DNA of 10,723 nt from Planctomycetota bacterium (GCA_019347795.1 JAHWKS010000091.1:1-10723); one strand, 5' to 3'; numbered from the stretch's first letter, positions 1 through 6,695 are shown. The notes: generated from the letters alone by a model not told the origin. Program-made: numbers and translations.

Positions 1-2285
1 AGGGCGCCGTTAAACTCCGCGAAGTCGCGGGGTCTGGAGTGGCCCGGACCCGGATAGATGTCGGCCACCAGCGTCGCCTGGTCCTGGGTGTCGAGCTTCC
101 AGAGCTCTTCGCCATGAACGCCATCGTTGGCCGTAAAATATAGAGCATTCGCGAATACCCATCCCGCAGAGGAAATCGCCGGCACGGCTTCAGAACGGAT
201 TTGAGTAACCTGGCGGAACTGTTCTTCGGAGTTCATTTTCCATAGCTGGACCCCTCCTTCCGTCGCGTAGGCAACCATGGAGAGGGCGTTGTTAAACGCC
301 ACAAATGAATGGGCGTTAAACCAGCTAGCCGGCGTCATATCGCCGACCCGTTGCACGTTCCCGTCCGAGTTCACTTTCCGAAGGCCGCGGTTGCCGGTAG
401 CGTCCTCTGCCGAAAAATAAAGCTCGCCGCGATAGGCGGTCAGGCCGACCGGCTGGGATGATCGTTGCCCTGGATTGATGTCGATCACCGTCAGTCGATC
501 TTGCAAGTCGAGACGCCAAAGCTCATCCCCTAGGTCTTTATGGAAAGCTGTGAAATAGAGGGAATCACCTAGTGCTGCGAGCTGACGGGGCCAGGAACCA
601 TCGGGCCCAGGCCAAACATCGGCGACCAGGGAAACCGCGTCTTGCGCATCGAGTTTCCACAGTTCATTTCCGTGCGCCTCATCGGAGGCGCTGAAATAGA
701 CCGTGCCGTGCGCTTCGGTAAGTTCACGAGGGAACGAGCTGCCCGCTCCGCGCCAGATGTCGGCGACCAAGGACGCCTCGTCCGGCGCCTCCAGTTTCCA
801 AAGCTCGCTCCCCGTCTCGGAGTTCCCGGCCCCGAAGTAAAGATCGCCGTTAGAGGCGGTGTACCCGGGGAAGGACCCGTGCCAGCCGGACATATCGAGC
901 GTCAATTCAACATGGCCGCCGCCGTCGATTGTCCACGCTCGACGTCCTCCAGCAGGAACTTGAGCGCTGAAATAAAGCCGGTCACCGAACGCGGCAAAAC
1001 CCTCCGGAAGGGAGGACCCCGGTTCTACGTCCGCCGCGATTGTAACCGCGCCCTCGGCATCGATCCTCCAAAGCTCCATGTTGTCCGCCTCTTCGCTGGC
1101 GGCGAAGTAAAGCGCGTCCTCGAAAATTTCGAACCCCCGCGGGTCACCGAACGCGAGCGCGGCCTCGCGCCCGAAGTTTGTCACCGGTGTTGATCCCCCC
1201 GAGCGGTCAAGTTTCCAAAGTTCGTAACCGTTCTGTGAATCATAACCGCGAAAATACAGCTCGTCGTGAAAGACGATCATCGACTCGAGGAAATGACCGC
1301 CTGCGGAAATGTTGGCAGCCAACTCCACGTTTCCTTGCCCATCGAGGCGCCAAAGTCGCTTGGCGCCGGTTGCGTCAGCCGCGAACACGTGCAGACGCCC
1401 GTCGAATTCCGTCATCCCGGGACGGACCGCAATAATGCCGGGTGCGTACAGATCCGCGGCCTGCTGAGCGTGCCCCTCGGCGTCCAGCTTCCACAAAGCA
1501 TAGTCGCCGCCGGCGGCCCGCTGGGCCCAAAAGTATAGTTCGCCGCTGAAGAGCGTAAGTCGTTCCGGGTTCGAGGACTCTCCGCCGGCCAGAATGTCCG
1601 CCACAAGTTCAACGTTGCCCGCGGCGTCCGACTTCCAGAGTTCGCGTCCGTGAATTCCGTCGTCGGCCGAAAAATAGAGCGCATCGCCGACGACGGTCAG
1701 TTCGGAAGGCCGCGATGAGCCGCCGGGGTGAATGTTGGCTATCGGTCGATGGTTGCCTCCGGCATCGCCGCGCCATAGCTCTCGATCCTCGAAGGCGCCG
1801 CCGGCGTAGAAGATGGCGTCCGCGAAAACGGTCAAATGTTCAACCACCATGGTGTCGAGCCAATCATCGCCCGCCACCGCAGGCTGAAACTCTCCCTGGG
1901 TGTCGATCTTGTAAAGCGGGAAGCGTCCGGTGTTCAGGGGTTGGAAGGGAAGATACAGTTCCCCGTTGTAAACGGCTGCCTGGGCATGATGGGAGAATCC
2001 CGATCGCGGCGTCGTATCGCTGGCCAACGCGACGTCGCCGGCGCCGTCGAGCCGCCACCATTGTTGTCCGTCAGAATACGTGTGGGCGTGAAAATAAAGC
2101 GCGCCGTTGTACTCGATCAACGAGTTCGGATAGGAGGGGCCCATGGTTATCAAGTCGGCGGCCAGTTCAACGGTCGCTGGCGCCCAACGCGGTTCGAGTG
2201 ATTCCAATGACGCCCGACGATGCCCGCTATGACGGTTTCGCCTTCGCAGACTTCGCCCGCTGCCGAGAAAGAGATTCCGCAACAT
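1..2285 (-). CDS. Secreted ELWxxD-repeat protein with planctomycete LEPR-type N-terminus (C-terminus outside window)
   Basis: I translated the minus strand codon by codon from the ATG at 2285-2283 to position 3 and met no stop: 761 residues, running off the left edge. The N-terminus is Arg-rich (residues 1-25) and is followed by LESLEPRWAPA (27-37), the signature found at the start of many very large exported planctomycete proteins; this fixes the start although no Shine-Dalgarno site precedes it. The rest is a chain of about 47-residue units of the form ELWKLDxxGxxxLVADIxPGxxxSxPxxLTxxxGxLYFSA. This matches the ELWxxDGT repeat class, probably a beta-propeller or beta-solenoid surface protein, though most units here lack the GT. 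An extracellular or cell-surface role is inferred; the ligand is unknown. The gene lies 94 bases downstream of the oxidoreductase gene on the same strand, and cotranscription is possible but unproven. Confidence 0.9.
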   Translation of the reverse strand, partial: MLRNLFLGSGRSLRRRNRHSGHRRASLESLEPRWAPATVELAADLITMGPSYPNSLIEYNGALYFHAHTYSDGQQWWRLDGAGDVALASDTTPRSGFSHHAQAAVYNGELYLPFQPLNTGRFPLYKIDTQGEFQPAVAGDDWLDTMVVEHLTVFADAIFYAGGAFEDRELWRGDAGGNHRPIANIHPGGSSRPSELTVVGDALYFSADDGIHGRELWKSDAAGNVELVADILAGGESSNPERLTLFSGELYFWAQRAAGGDYALWKLDAEGHAQQAADLYAPGIIAVRPGMTEFDGRLHVFAADATGAKRLWRLDGQGNVELAANISAGGHFLESMIVFHDELYFRGYDSQNGYELWKLDRSGGSTPVTNFGREAALAFGDPRGFEIFEDALYFAASEEADNMELWRIDAEGAVTIAADVEPGSSLPEGFAAFGDRLYFSAQVPAGGRRAWTIDGGGHVELTLDMSGWHGSFPGYTASNGDLYFGAGNSETGSELWKLEAPDEASLVADIWRGAGSSFPRELTEAHGTVYFSASDEAHGNELWKLDAQDAVSLVADVWPGPDGSWPRQLAALGDSLYFTAFHKDLGDELWRLDLQDRLTVIDINPGQRSSQPVGLTAYRGELYFSAEDATGNRGLRKVNSDGNVQRVGDMTPASWFNAHSFVAFNNALSMVAYATEGGVQLWKMNSEEQFRQVTQIRSEAVPAISSAGWVFANALYFTANDGVHGEELWKLDTQDQATLVADIYPGPGHSRPRDFAEFNGA
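63..2106 (-). repeat. Fifteen protein-level ELWxxD repeat units, 135-147 bp each
   Basis: The codon for the conserved Trp (or the residue replacing it) lies, from N- to C-terminus, at 2055, 1911 (Tyr), 1773, 1635, 1491, 1350, 1215, 1068, 933, 798, 657, 516, 378 (Arg), 240 and 99. The steps are 144, 138, 138, 144, 141, 135, 147, 135, 135, 141, 141, 138, 138 and 141 bases, always a multiple of three. Typical cores are RELWKSDAAGNVELVADI and DELWRLDLQDRLTVIDI, each followed by PG and later LYFSA. The N-terminal units (WWRLDG, LYKIDTQG) and the Arg unit (GLRKVNSDG) are the most diverged. Confidence 0.9.
2175..2285 (-). other. LEPR-type export signature at N-terminus of the repeat protein
   Basis: Residues 1-37 contain the short hydrophobic LFLG, then a basic stretch with RRR, and then LESLEPRWAPA. 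Planctomycete extracellular giants commonly start with Arg-rich sequence followed by LExLEPRxxLA. Here the Leu after the motif is replaced (WAPA), so the match is good but not perfect. The mechanism of export linked to this signature is not settled as far as I know. Confidence 0.75.
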
Positions 2286-2379
2286 AGATAAGTTAACCGC
2301 ACGAATACGCGCAAGAGAATCGACAAGGAGTAGTCGCTCCTCATCTCCCCATCCGGCTCTCCCCAACTCCAACGCTCCG
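2286..2379. other. Short spacer between oxidoreductase stop and repeat-protein start
   Basis: These 94 bases separate two leftward genes. I see no Rho-independent terminator, no clear -35/-10 pair and no Shine-Dalgarno site before the ATG at 2285. The only symmetry is GGAG...CTCC at 2327-2340, a 4-bp stem too weak to call. Confidence 0.5.
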
Positions 2380-3672
2380 CTACACCTTCGGCTCCCAGCC
2401 CGGGGCGTACTCGCGGTCCCAGTAGCCCATCGCTTCCTCGTCGCCGAGGATGCGGCCGTTCTTGGGGTCGCACGTCAGCATGCGGCCGGTGCGGTAGGAG
2501 ATGTTGCCCAGGTGGCACATGAGGGTGCTCTTGTGCCCTTCGGCGATCTCGGCGTTGAGGTTGAGCGGCTTCTCGTCGCGGATGGCGGTCACGAAGTTGG
2601 CGAAGTGGTCCATCTCCCCCACGCCGGCGCCCTTCACGTCTTTGACAAGCTTGTCGCGCTCGTCGTAGAGCTGGTAGTCGCCGTTGCCGCTCAGCTCCAG
2701 CGAGCCGTTCTCGCCGTAGAAGGTCACGAAGCCGCTGTTGGTGTTGTGGCGGTTGCAGCTCAGTCCCTGCCAGCTTATCTGCTTCTCGGCGGGGAACTCG
2801 AAGATGGCGATGTGCGTGTCGGGGGTCTGCTGATCGTCGTTGTAGCGATACCGCCCGCCGCTGGACGTGACCTGCGTCGGGTAATCGACCTGCAAGCCCC
2901 AGCGGCAGATGTCGAGGGCGTGCACGCCGTTATTTCCCAGTTCGCCGTTCCCCCAGTGCCAGAACCAGTGCCAGTTGTAATGAATGCGGTTATCGACATA
3001 CGGCTTCCGCGGCGCGGGCCCTTGCCACAGCTCGTAATCGAGATACGAAGGAACCGGCGCCTCTTTCCCTGTCCCAAGCGATCCGCGGGCGTTGTTGTAG
3101 TAGCTGCGGGCGCAGTAGACCCGGCCGATGGCGCCTTCGTGCAGGGCCTGAATCGCCTCGCGGGTCTTGTCCGCGCTGCGGCGCTGCGTTCCCATCTGCA
3201 CCGCCTTCTTGTGCTTGCGGGCGGCCTCGACCATCAGCTCGCCTTCGCGCGGGTTATGGCTGCACGGCTTCTCGACGTACATGTGCTTGCCCGCCGAGCA
3301 GGCGAGAATGGTCGCCGGGGCGTGCCAGTGATTGGGAGCGGCGCAAGCCAGGGCGTCCACGTCCTTGTCGTCCAGGATGCGGCGGAAGTCGGTGATCGCT
3401 TCCGGCTTCTTGCCCGCGATGTTCTCCACGCTCTGGGCGCAGGCGCCGGCGCGGTTGGAGTCCACGTCGCAGACGTACTTCACCTCCACATTCGGCAGCT
3501 TGGCGAACCCCGTGGCCAGCGCCTGTCCGCGGCTAAGCCCCATCACGCCGACCACCACCCGCTCATTGGGCGAGTCGGCCGCAAACCCCCGCTGCGACGA
3601 AAGCGCCCATGCAGCCGCGGCCCCCGCGGCGGAAGTCTCCAAAAACTGACGACGATTGACATTGGCGGACAT
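2380..3672 (-). CDS. TAT-exported Gfo/Idh/MocA family oxidoreductase
   Basis: The 430-residue protein opens with a twin-arginine signal (NRRQFLETSAAGAAAAWAL, RR at residues 7-8) and so is probably folded with its NAD(P) cofactor and exported to the periplasm. A Rossmann start follows (VVVGVMGLSRG, about 39-49). The family EKP motif is at 134-136 in YVEKPCSHN; its Lys is normally catalytic. GNNGVHALD (246-254) supplies the His/Asp pair (H251, D254) expected at the active site. The Trp-rich stretch HYNWHWFWHWGNGELGNN and the C-terminal half resemble the large bacterial Gfo/Idh subgroup that planctomycetes carry in many copies. Members act on sugars or cyclitols; the substrate cannot be told here. 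I chose the ATG at 3672 rather than the longer ORF from 3735 because the TAT signal begins there and GGAG precedes it by 7 bases. Confidence 0.92.
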   Translation of the reverse strand: MSANVNRRQFLETSAAGAAAAWALSSQRGFAADSPNERVVVGVMGLSRGQALATGFAKLPNVEVKYVCDVDSNRAGACAQSVENIAGKKPEAITDFRRILDDKDVDALACAAPNHWHAPATILACSAGKHMYVEKPCSHNPREGELMVEAARKHKKAVQMGTQRRSADKTREAIQALHEGAIGRVYCARSYYNNARGSLGTGKEAPVPSYLDYELWQGPAPRKPYVDNRIHYNWHWFWHWGNGELGNNGVHALDICRWGLQVDYPTQVTSSGGRYRYNDDQQTPDTHIAIFEFPAEKQISWQGLSCNRHNTNSGFVTFYGENGSLELSGNGDYQLYDERDKLVKDVKGAGVGEMDHFANFVTAIRDEKPLNLNAEIAEGHKSTLMCHLGNISYRTGRMLTCDPKNGRILGDEEAMGYWDREYAPGWEPKV

Positions 3673-3679
3673 CGGACGG

Positions 3680-3683
3680 CTCC
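3680..3683 (-). promoter_or_regulatory. Shine-Dalgarno site (GGAG) of the oxidoreductase gene
   Basis: On the minus strand TTGGAGCCGTCCGATG places GGAG 7 bases before the ATG at 3672. It decides the start between 3672 and the upstream in-frame codon at 3735, and most other genes in the window lack such a site. Confidence 0.6.
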
Positions 3684-3861
3684 AATAAGGAAGGACCAAT
3701 TCGGCCTGCAGGCCGGGAGGGACGAACATCGCCAAGCCTAGCAGAGCGATGCGGGGAATTCAAACGCCGCCCGTGCTTGCGACGGCTCCGATGCTGCAAT
3801 GCGGACTGGCTTTCCGAGCGAAATCACACTTGCGGAGGATTCATCGCTCATGCACTGCCGT

Positions 3862-3897
3862 CCCGCCTTCCTCTATCAACCCGCCTTCCTCTATCAA
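3862..3897 (+). repeat. Perfect 18-bp tandem duplication
   Basis: CCCGCCTTCCTCTATCAA occurs twice back to back at 3862-3879 and 3880-3897. The unit length is a multiple of three; on the plus strand it would encode PAFLYQ twice. The exact identity points to a recent slippage or duplication event. Confidence 0.95.
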
Positions 3898-3920
3898 TAC
3901 GACGGCGTGCAGATCGAGGA

Positions 3921-4208
3921 CTACCCGATCGCGGTGACGACGGAGTACGAGCCGATCCTCCGACGCACCTTCTTGCGGAGCTCGTCGATCACATCGTCAA
4001 CCGGCCGACCAGCGTCGCCTGCCTCCATGTCGGCCAGCGCCTCTTTCACCGCGGCTACGCTCTCGCGCAGCTCATCTGACGACGGATGCTCCGCACGACA
4101 TAGCGCCAGAAGTTCCTCGCGAGATTTTTCGCCGCCCTGCGGGGTCTGCAATTGCTCCCCCAAGAATTGGTGAAATGCTTGGACTTCAGAAGTAAATGGC
4201 GTGCTCAT
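3921..4208 (-). CDS. Small antitoxin-like protein of unproven function
   Basis: The 95-residue product begins MSTPFTSEVQAFHQFLGEQL and continues with charged helical sequence: SREELLALCRAEHPSSDELRESVAAVKEALADMEAGDAGRP and then VDDVIDELRKKV, all without a membrane segment or signal peptide. The pattern of FLGEQL, EELLxLxRxxHP, ESVAAVKEALADMEAGxxGRP and a final DELRKK helix is what I recall from short antitoxin-like proteins of planctomycetes and cyanobacteria that pair with RelE/ParE-type toxins. That is recollection, not a search. No toxin gene follows downstream, where the next gene is the oxidoreductase. The last 18 residues (RRRIGSYSVVTAIG and neighbours) look unlike a natural end of the family and may be read-through into a rearranged junction. 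Codon use is less GC-biased than in neighbouring genes. No Shine-Dalgarno site is visible; the hydrolase stop is 67 bases upstream. Confidence 0.6.
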   Translation of the reverse strand: MSTPFTSEVQAFHQFLGEQLQTPQGGEKSREELLALCRAEHPSSDELRESVAAVKEALADMEAGDAGRPVDDVIDELRKKVRRRIGSYSVVTAIG

Positions 4209-4275
4209 GCTTTAAAGTTAGCGCGCGTCATAGCCAAGGTCAATTCGGCGTCGCGGAAGTTCGCGATGTCGCCTC

Positions 4276-4995
4276 CTATTCCCCCATCAGCTCGGACACT
4301 TTCGGCTCGATCGACTCGGCCCAGATGCGGTAGCCGCGCTCGCTGAGGTGGAGCAGGTCGGGCATGATCTCTTTCGAGAGCGTCCCGTCCTCGGCGAGAA
4401 ACGCTGGTCCGATGTCGAGGTAGTACACGTTTTCCTTCTCCGCCAGTTTCGCGATCTGCTCGTTGGCGCCTTTGTTCACTTTCCGCCGCGGATCGCTGGG
4501 ATCGGCGCCGCGGGGGAAGATCGCCAGCACCAGCACTTTCGTCTCGGGCAGTTCGGCCCGCAGCTTCTTGACGATTGCATTTACGCCGTCGGCGATCTCG
4601 TCCGAGGTGTTGTCCCCCGAGTTGTTCGTGCCGATCATCAGCACCGCCAGCTTCGGCGAGATGCCTTCGATGTTCCCGTTCTCCAGCCGCCACAGGACGT
4701 GCTGCGTGCGATCGCCGCTGATCCCCAGGTTCACCGCGTTACGATCGCCGTAGAACTCCTCCCAAACCTTCCGGCCGGCGCCTTCCCAGCTTTGCGTGAT
4801 CGAGTCGCCGATGAAGATCAGGTCCACGTTGCCCTGCTTCACCCGCTCGTTGAAGCTCTGATGCCGCTGCATCCAGCCTCCTTCGCGCGGGACGGGCGTC
4901 ACGGCGGAGTGCTTCGGCGCCTCCTGGGCGAGAGAGACGCTGGGAATAGCCAACAGGAGAGACAGCGAAAAGAGGCAGCGAGAGATGGTCGTCAT
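4276..4995 (-). CDS. Secreted SGNH/GDSL hydrolase
   Basis: The 239-residue protein starts with a signal peptide (MTTISRCLFSLSLLLAIPSV, likely cut after SLA near residue 23), so it acts in the periplasm or outside. All SGNH blocks are present: FIGDSITQSW with nucleophile Ser65, the block II Gly in GISGD (91-95), GTNN with Asn124 (122-125), and D213-x-x-H216 in PDLLHLSERGY. The layout resembles the bacterial PAF-acetylhydrolase beta/gamma-like group of lipase/esterases, which often remove acetyl or other acyl groups from glycans in planctomycetes. The real substrate is unknown. I prefer the ATG at 4995, which begins the signal peptide, over the GTG at 5028. The neighbouring secreted oxidoreductase would fit carbohydrate processing, but they are not evidently one operon. 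Confidence 0.93.
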   Translation of the reverse strand: MTTISRCLFSLSLLLAIPSVSLAQEAPKHSAVTPVPREGGWMQRHQSFNERVKQGNVDLIFIGDSITQSWEGAGRKVWEEFYGDRNAVNLGISGDRTQHVLWRLENGNIEGISPKLAVLMIGTNNSGDNTSDEIADGVNAIVKKLRAELPETKVLVLAIFPRGADPSDPRRKVNKGANEQIAKLAEKENVYYLDIGPAFLAEDGTLSKEIMPDLLHLSERGYRIWAESIEPKVSELMGE

Positions 4996-5108
4996 CGGGC
5001 TGGTGGGGGTTCGGGGGAATCGGCGCACAAAGTTCGGAGGCGATTATGTCTACAACAATGACCGGCGACCATCCCCTGCCTTGAAAATCTCCGCATCTGG
5101 CCGTCACA

Positions 5109-5129
5109 GTGGCCGGGGCGGAAGGCCAC
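5109..5129. promoter_or_regulatory. Inverted repeat over the expected -35 region, candidate operator
   Basis: GTGGCC at 5109-5114 is repeated inverted as GGCCAC at 5124-5129, with 9 bases between. It ends one base before the extended -10, so a bound regulator would cover the -35 region. The stem is short and in GC-rich DNA, so chance is a real alternative. Confidence 0.35.
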
Positions 5130-5130
5130 C

Positions 5131-5139
5131 TGATATAAT
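5131..5139 (+). promoter_or_regulatory. Extended -10 promoter element of the exbB cluster
   Basis: TGATATAAT is a perfect TGn-TATAAT extended -10 in a GC-rich background. No good -35 hexamer lies 16-18 bases upstream (the expected place reads GGCCGG), which is typical of promoters that rely on the extended -10. A transcript would start near 5146 and leave a leader of about 68 bases before the exbB ATG. Confidence 0.6.
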
Positions 5140-5198
5140 AGGACTCACTCGAATCCCGCCTTTTCCCTTCGGCCCCATCCGCTTTGGACCCGCTCTTC

Positions 5199-5203
5199 GG
5201 GAG
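5199..5203 (+). promoter_or_regulatory. Shine-Dalgarno site (GGGAG) of exbB
   Basis: GGGAG lies 10 bases before the ATG at 5214 and supports that start over the in-frame TTG at 5184, which would place the site inside the coding region. Confidence 0.5.
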
Positions 5204-5213
5204 TTTTCCTCGC

Positions 5214-6185
5214 ATGCTCGGCAGTCCCACTTTGTTGCGAAGAATCTCGCTCTATCTGATTTCGGCCGTGCTGCTTACGGCCGGCCTGACGCAATTGCCG
5301 ACGCCGCCGGCGGCCCGAGGACAGGACGCTTCTGCGCAGTCGCCGGGCATTGATCCCGCCGGACCGGCCCCGTTCACCGGCGATGATTCGGCCGAAGCCG
5401 AAGTCGCTGCTGGAACACCCGCGACGCCCGCTCCGGATCTTCGGGGCGAGGGGATTAACGTCCTTTCGCTGCTGGCCTCCGGCGGGTTTTTCATGGTCCC
5501 GCTGGGCGTGCTCTCGATCATCGTGGTCACCTTCGCCATCGAACGCGGCTTGGGACTGCGACGCGGGCGCGTCATGCCGCAAGGGCTGGTGACGGCTCTT
5601 GGCCGGGCCTCGTCTCCCGCCGGCTTCGATCCTCGCAAGGCGTATCGGCTCTGCCAGGAGCATCCTTCGGCGACCGCCAGCGTCATCCGCTCAATGCTGC
5701 TCAAGGTCGGCCGGCCGCATTCGGAGGTGGAGCACACGGTGGCCGAGGCCAGCCAGCGCGAGGCCGACCGGATGTACGCCAACGTCCGCTGGCTGACGAT
5801 GGCGGCCGGCGTGGCGCCGCTGATCGGCCTGTTGGGGACGGTGTGGGGCATGATCATCGCCTTCCACGACACCACGCAACTGGCGCCGGGACAGAACAAG
5901 GCCGACTTCCTGGCCAACGGCATTTATGTCGCCCTGGTCACCACGCTCACGGGACTGTGCGTGGCGATCCCCGCGGCGATCATCGCGCATTATTACGAAG
6001 GCCGCATCCAGGCGTTGTTCCATGAGATCGACGAGCTGATGTTCAACCTGCTGCCGCAGATCGAACGGTACGAAGGCCGCGTGCGTTTCAGCCGCCAGCA
6101 GGGAGAAGCCGAGGAGCCGGCCTCGCCCCCTCCGGCCCCGCCGGCCGAAACCCGCCGTCCCGCCACCGCCCAAGCGCCGAAATAG
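5214..6185 (+). CDS. exbB: ExbB/TolQ/MotA-family proton channel subunit with signal-peptide extension
   Basis: The 323-residue protein is the stator-like channel subunit of a proton-driven motor in the inner membrane; ExbB-type pentamers enclose an ExbD dimer and energise a partner protein. The channel domain has its first helix at about 90-109 (GGFFMVPLGVLSIIVVTFAI), a cytoplasmic loop, then APLIGLLGTVWGMIIAF (191-207) and NGIYVALVTTLTGLCVAIPA (225-244), the conserved TM2/TM3 pair including the Thr-rich face. Before this sits an extra 85 residues: a signal-like hydrophobic segment (11-27, ending AARGQ) and an Ala/Pro/Asp-rich linker. Classical ExbB is roughly 240 residues. The tail (300-323) is Pro-rich. 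The exbD gene follows after 96 bases filled by a repeat element. Confidence 0.93.
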   Translation: MLGSPTLLRRISLYLISAVLLTAGLTQLPTPPAARGQDASAQSPGIDPAGPAPFTGDDSAEAEVAAGTPATPAPDLRGEGINVLSLLASGGFFMVPLGVLSIIVVTFAIERGLGLRRGRVMPQGLVTALGRASSPAGFDPRKAYRLCQEHPSATASVIRSMLLKVGRPHSEVEHTVAEASQREADRMYANVRWLTMAAGVAPLIGLLGTVWGMIIAFHDTTQLAPGQNKADFLANGIYVALVTTLTGLCVAIPAAIIAHYYEGRIQALFHEIDELMFNLLPQIERYEGRVRFSRQQGEAEEPASPPPAPPAETRRPATAQAPK

Positions 6186-6260
6186 TAGGAGGCACACGCC
6201 GTGTGCCGTCCGCGAACTCCGTTCGCGAATGCGAACGGCACACGCCGTGTGCCTACTACC
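6183..6260. repeat. REP/MITE-like hairpin element 1, between exbB and exbD
   Basis: The element starts with the exbB stop codon (TAGTAG) and ends in CTACTACC. Its arms (6183-6209 and 6235-6258) are inverted copies over about 24 bp with a one-base bulge. Each arm also contains the palindrome GGCACACGCCGTGTGCC (stem of 7, loop GCC), and the centre holds a third hairpin, CGCGAAC-TCC-GTTCGCG, at 6211-6227. No T-run follows, so it is not a classical terminator. It closely resembles the element at 6693-6805. Confidence 0.9.
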
Positions 6261-6281
6261 TTAACGTCCCGCGACACGCCG

Positions 6282-6695
6282 ATGACTGTTCGATTCAAAA
6301 AAGGGGACGCGATGGGCATGCTCAACATGACGCCCATCATCGACGTCGTGTTTCAGCTCTTGATCTTCTTCCTCGTGGCCACCCGCTTCGCCGAGGAGGA
6401 TCGCGAGTTGGACGTCACGCTTCCGCACGCCAGCGAAGCCCAGCCGCTGATCGCCGAATCCAGCGAGGTGTTCGTCAACGTCGATCAGCAAGGCCGCTAC
6501 TACGTGGACGGCCAGTTCCGCACGCCGCCCGAATTGGAGCGGGTCCTCCGGCAGGCGGCCGCCAATAATCCGGCCAACCAGATGATCATCATCCGCGCCG
6601 ACAAAAGCGTCGAGTTCGAGCACGTCGTGACGGTGATGGACCTCTGCAATCGCGTGGGCATTGCCGACTACGTGGTGACCACGGCAAACGAATAG
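6282..6695 (+). CDS. exbD: ExbD/TolR-family biopolymer transport protein
   Basis: The 137-residue protein has one N-terminal membrane helix and a periplasmic domain, the normal ExbD/TolR plan. The hallmark NMTPIIDVVFQLLIFFLVAT (15-34) carries the essential membrane Asp at residue 21, which carries the proton path together with ExbB. The periplasmic part has SEVFVNVDQQGRYYVDGQF, ANNPANQMIIIRADKSV and the final FEHVVTVMDLCNRVGIADYV, all typical of the family. I chose the ATG at 6282 because the hallmark follows directly; the reading frame upstream lies inside the repeat element. No Shine-Dalgarno site is visible, so it may rely on translational coupling or leaderless-like initiation. Confidence 0.95.
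   Translation: MTVRFKKGDAMGMLNMTPIIDVVFQLLIFFLVATRFAEEDRELDVTLPHASEAQPLIAESSEVFVNVDQQGRYYVDGQFRTPPELERVLRQAAANNPANQMIIIRADKSVEFEHVVTVMDLCNRVGIADYVVTTANE

Larger units (their letters stand above)
3673..3920. other. Spacer between antitoxin-like gene and oxidoreductase, with a local duplication
   Basis: I see no convincing gene in these 248 bases. An 18-bp direct duplication lies at 3862-3897. On the plus strand, the frame through 3850-3962 stays open across the duplication and continues as YDGVQIEDYPIAVTTEYEP with G or C in nearly every third position. It then runs antisense into the antitoxin-like gene. Because that frame and the minus-strand frame share the third codon position, the base bias alone does not show which strand is or was coding. 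It may be a fragment of an unidentified gene. Confidence 0.4.
4996..5213. other. Divergent intergenic region between the hydrolase and exbB
   Basis: These 218 bases separate leftward and rightward transcription and must carry the promoters of both sides. A clear extended -10 faces exbB (5131-5139) with an inverted repeat next to it (5109-5129). Towards the hydrolase I see only a lone CATAAT (minus strand, 5043-5048) without a fitting -35. Confidence 0.7.

Noticed and set aside
2327..2340. GGAG...CTCC symmetry as a terminator
   Set aside because: The stem is only 4 bp and no T-run follows on either strand.
2150..2518. Minus-strand frame with a signal-peptide-like stretch (SILLRVFVRLTYLCCGISF)
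   Set aside because: It overlaps the end of the oxidoreductase and the start of the repeat protein in another frame; both of those have strong family motifs.
3673..3735. Upstream start of the oxidoreductase at 3735
   Set aside because: It would bury the twin-arginine signal 21 residues inside; the ATG at 3672 has a Shine-Dalgarno site.
2512..3741. 409-residue frame on the plus strand
   Set aside because: It is the antisense of the oxidoreductase, whose minus-strand translation has TAT, EKP and His/Asp motifs.
5043..5048. CATAAT on the minus strand as the hydrolase promoter
   Set aside because: No -35-like hexamer at 16-18 bases and no extended TG; one hexamer is not enough.
5184..5213. TTG at 5184 as start of exbB
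   Set aside because: The ATG at 5214 has GGGAG 10 bases upstream and begins the signal peptide directly.
6201..6281. Upstream GTG start for exbD
   Set aside because: The added residues are encoded by the hairpin repeat, and the ExbD family starts close to the NMTPIIDVVF hallmark.
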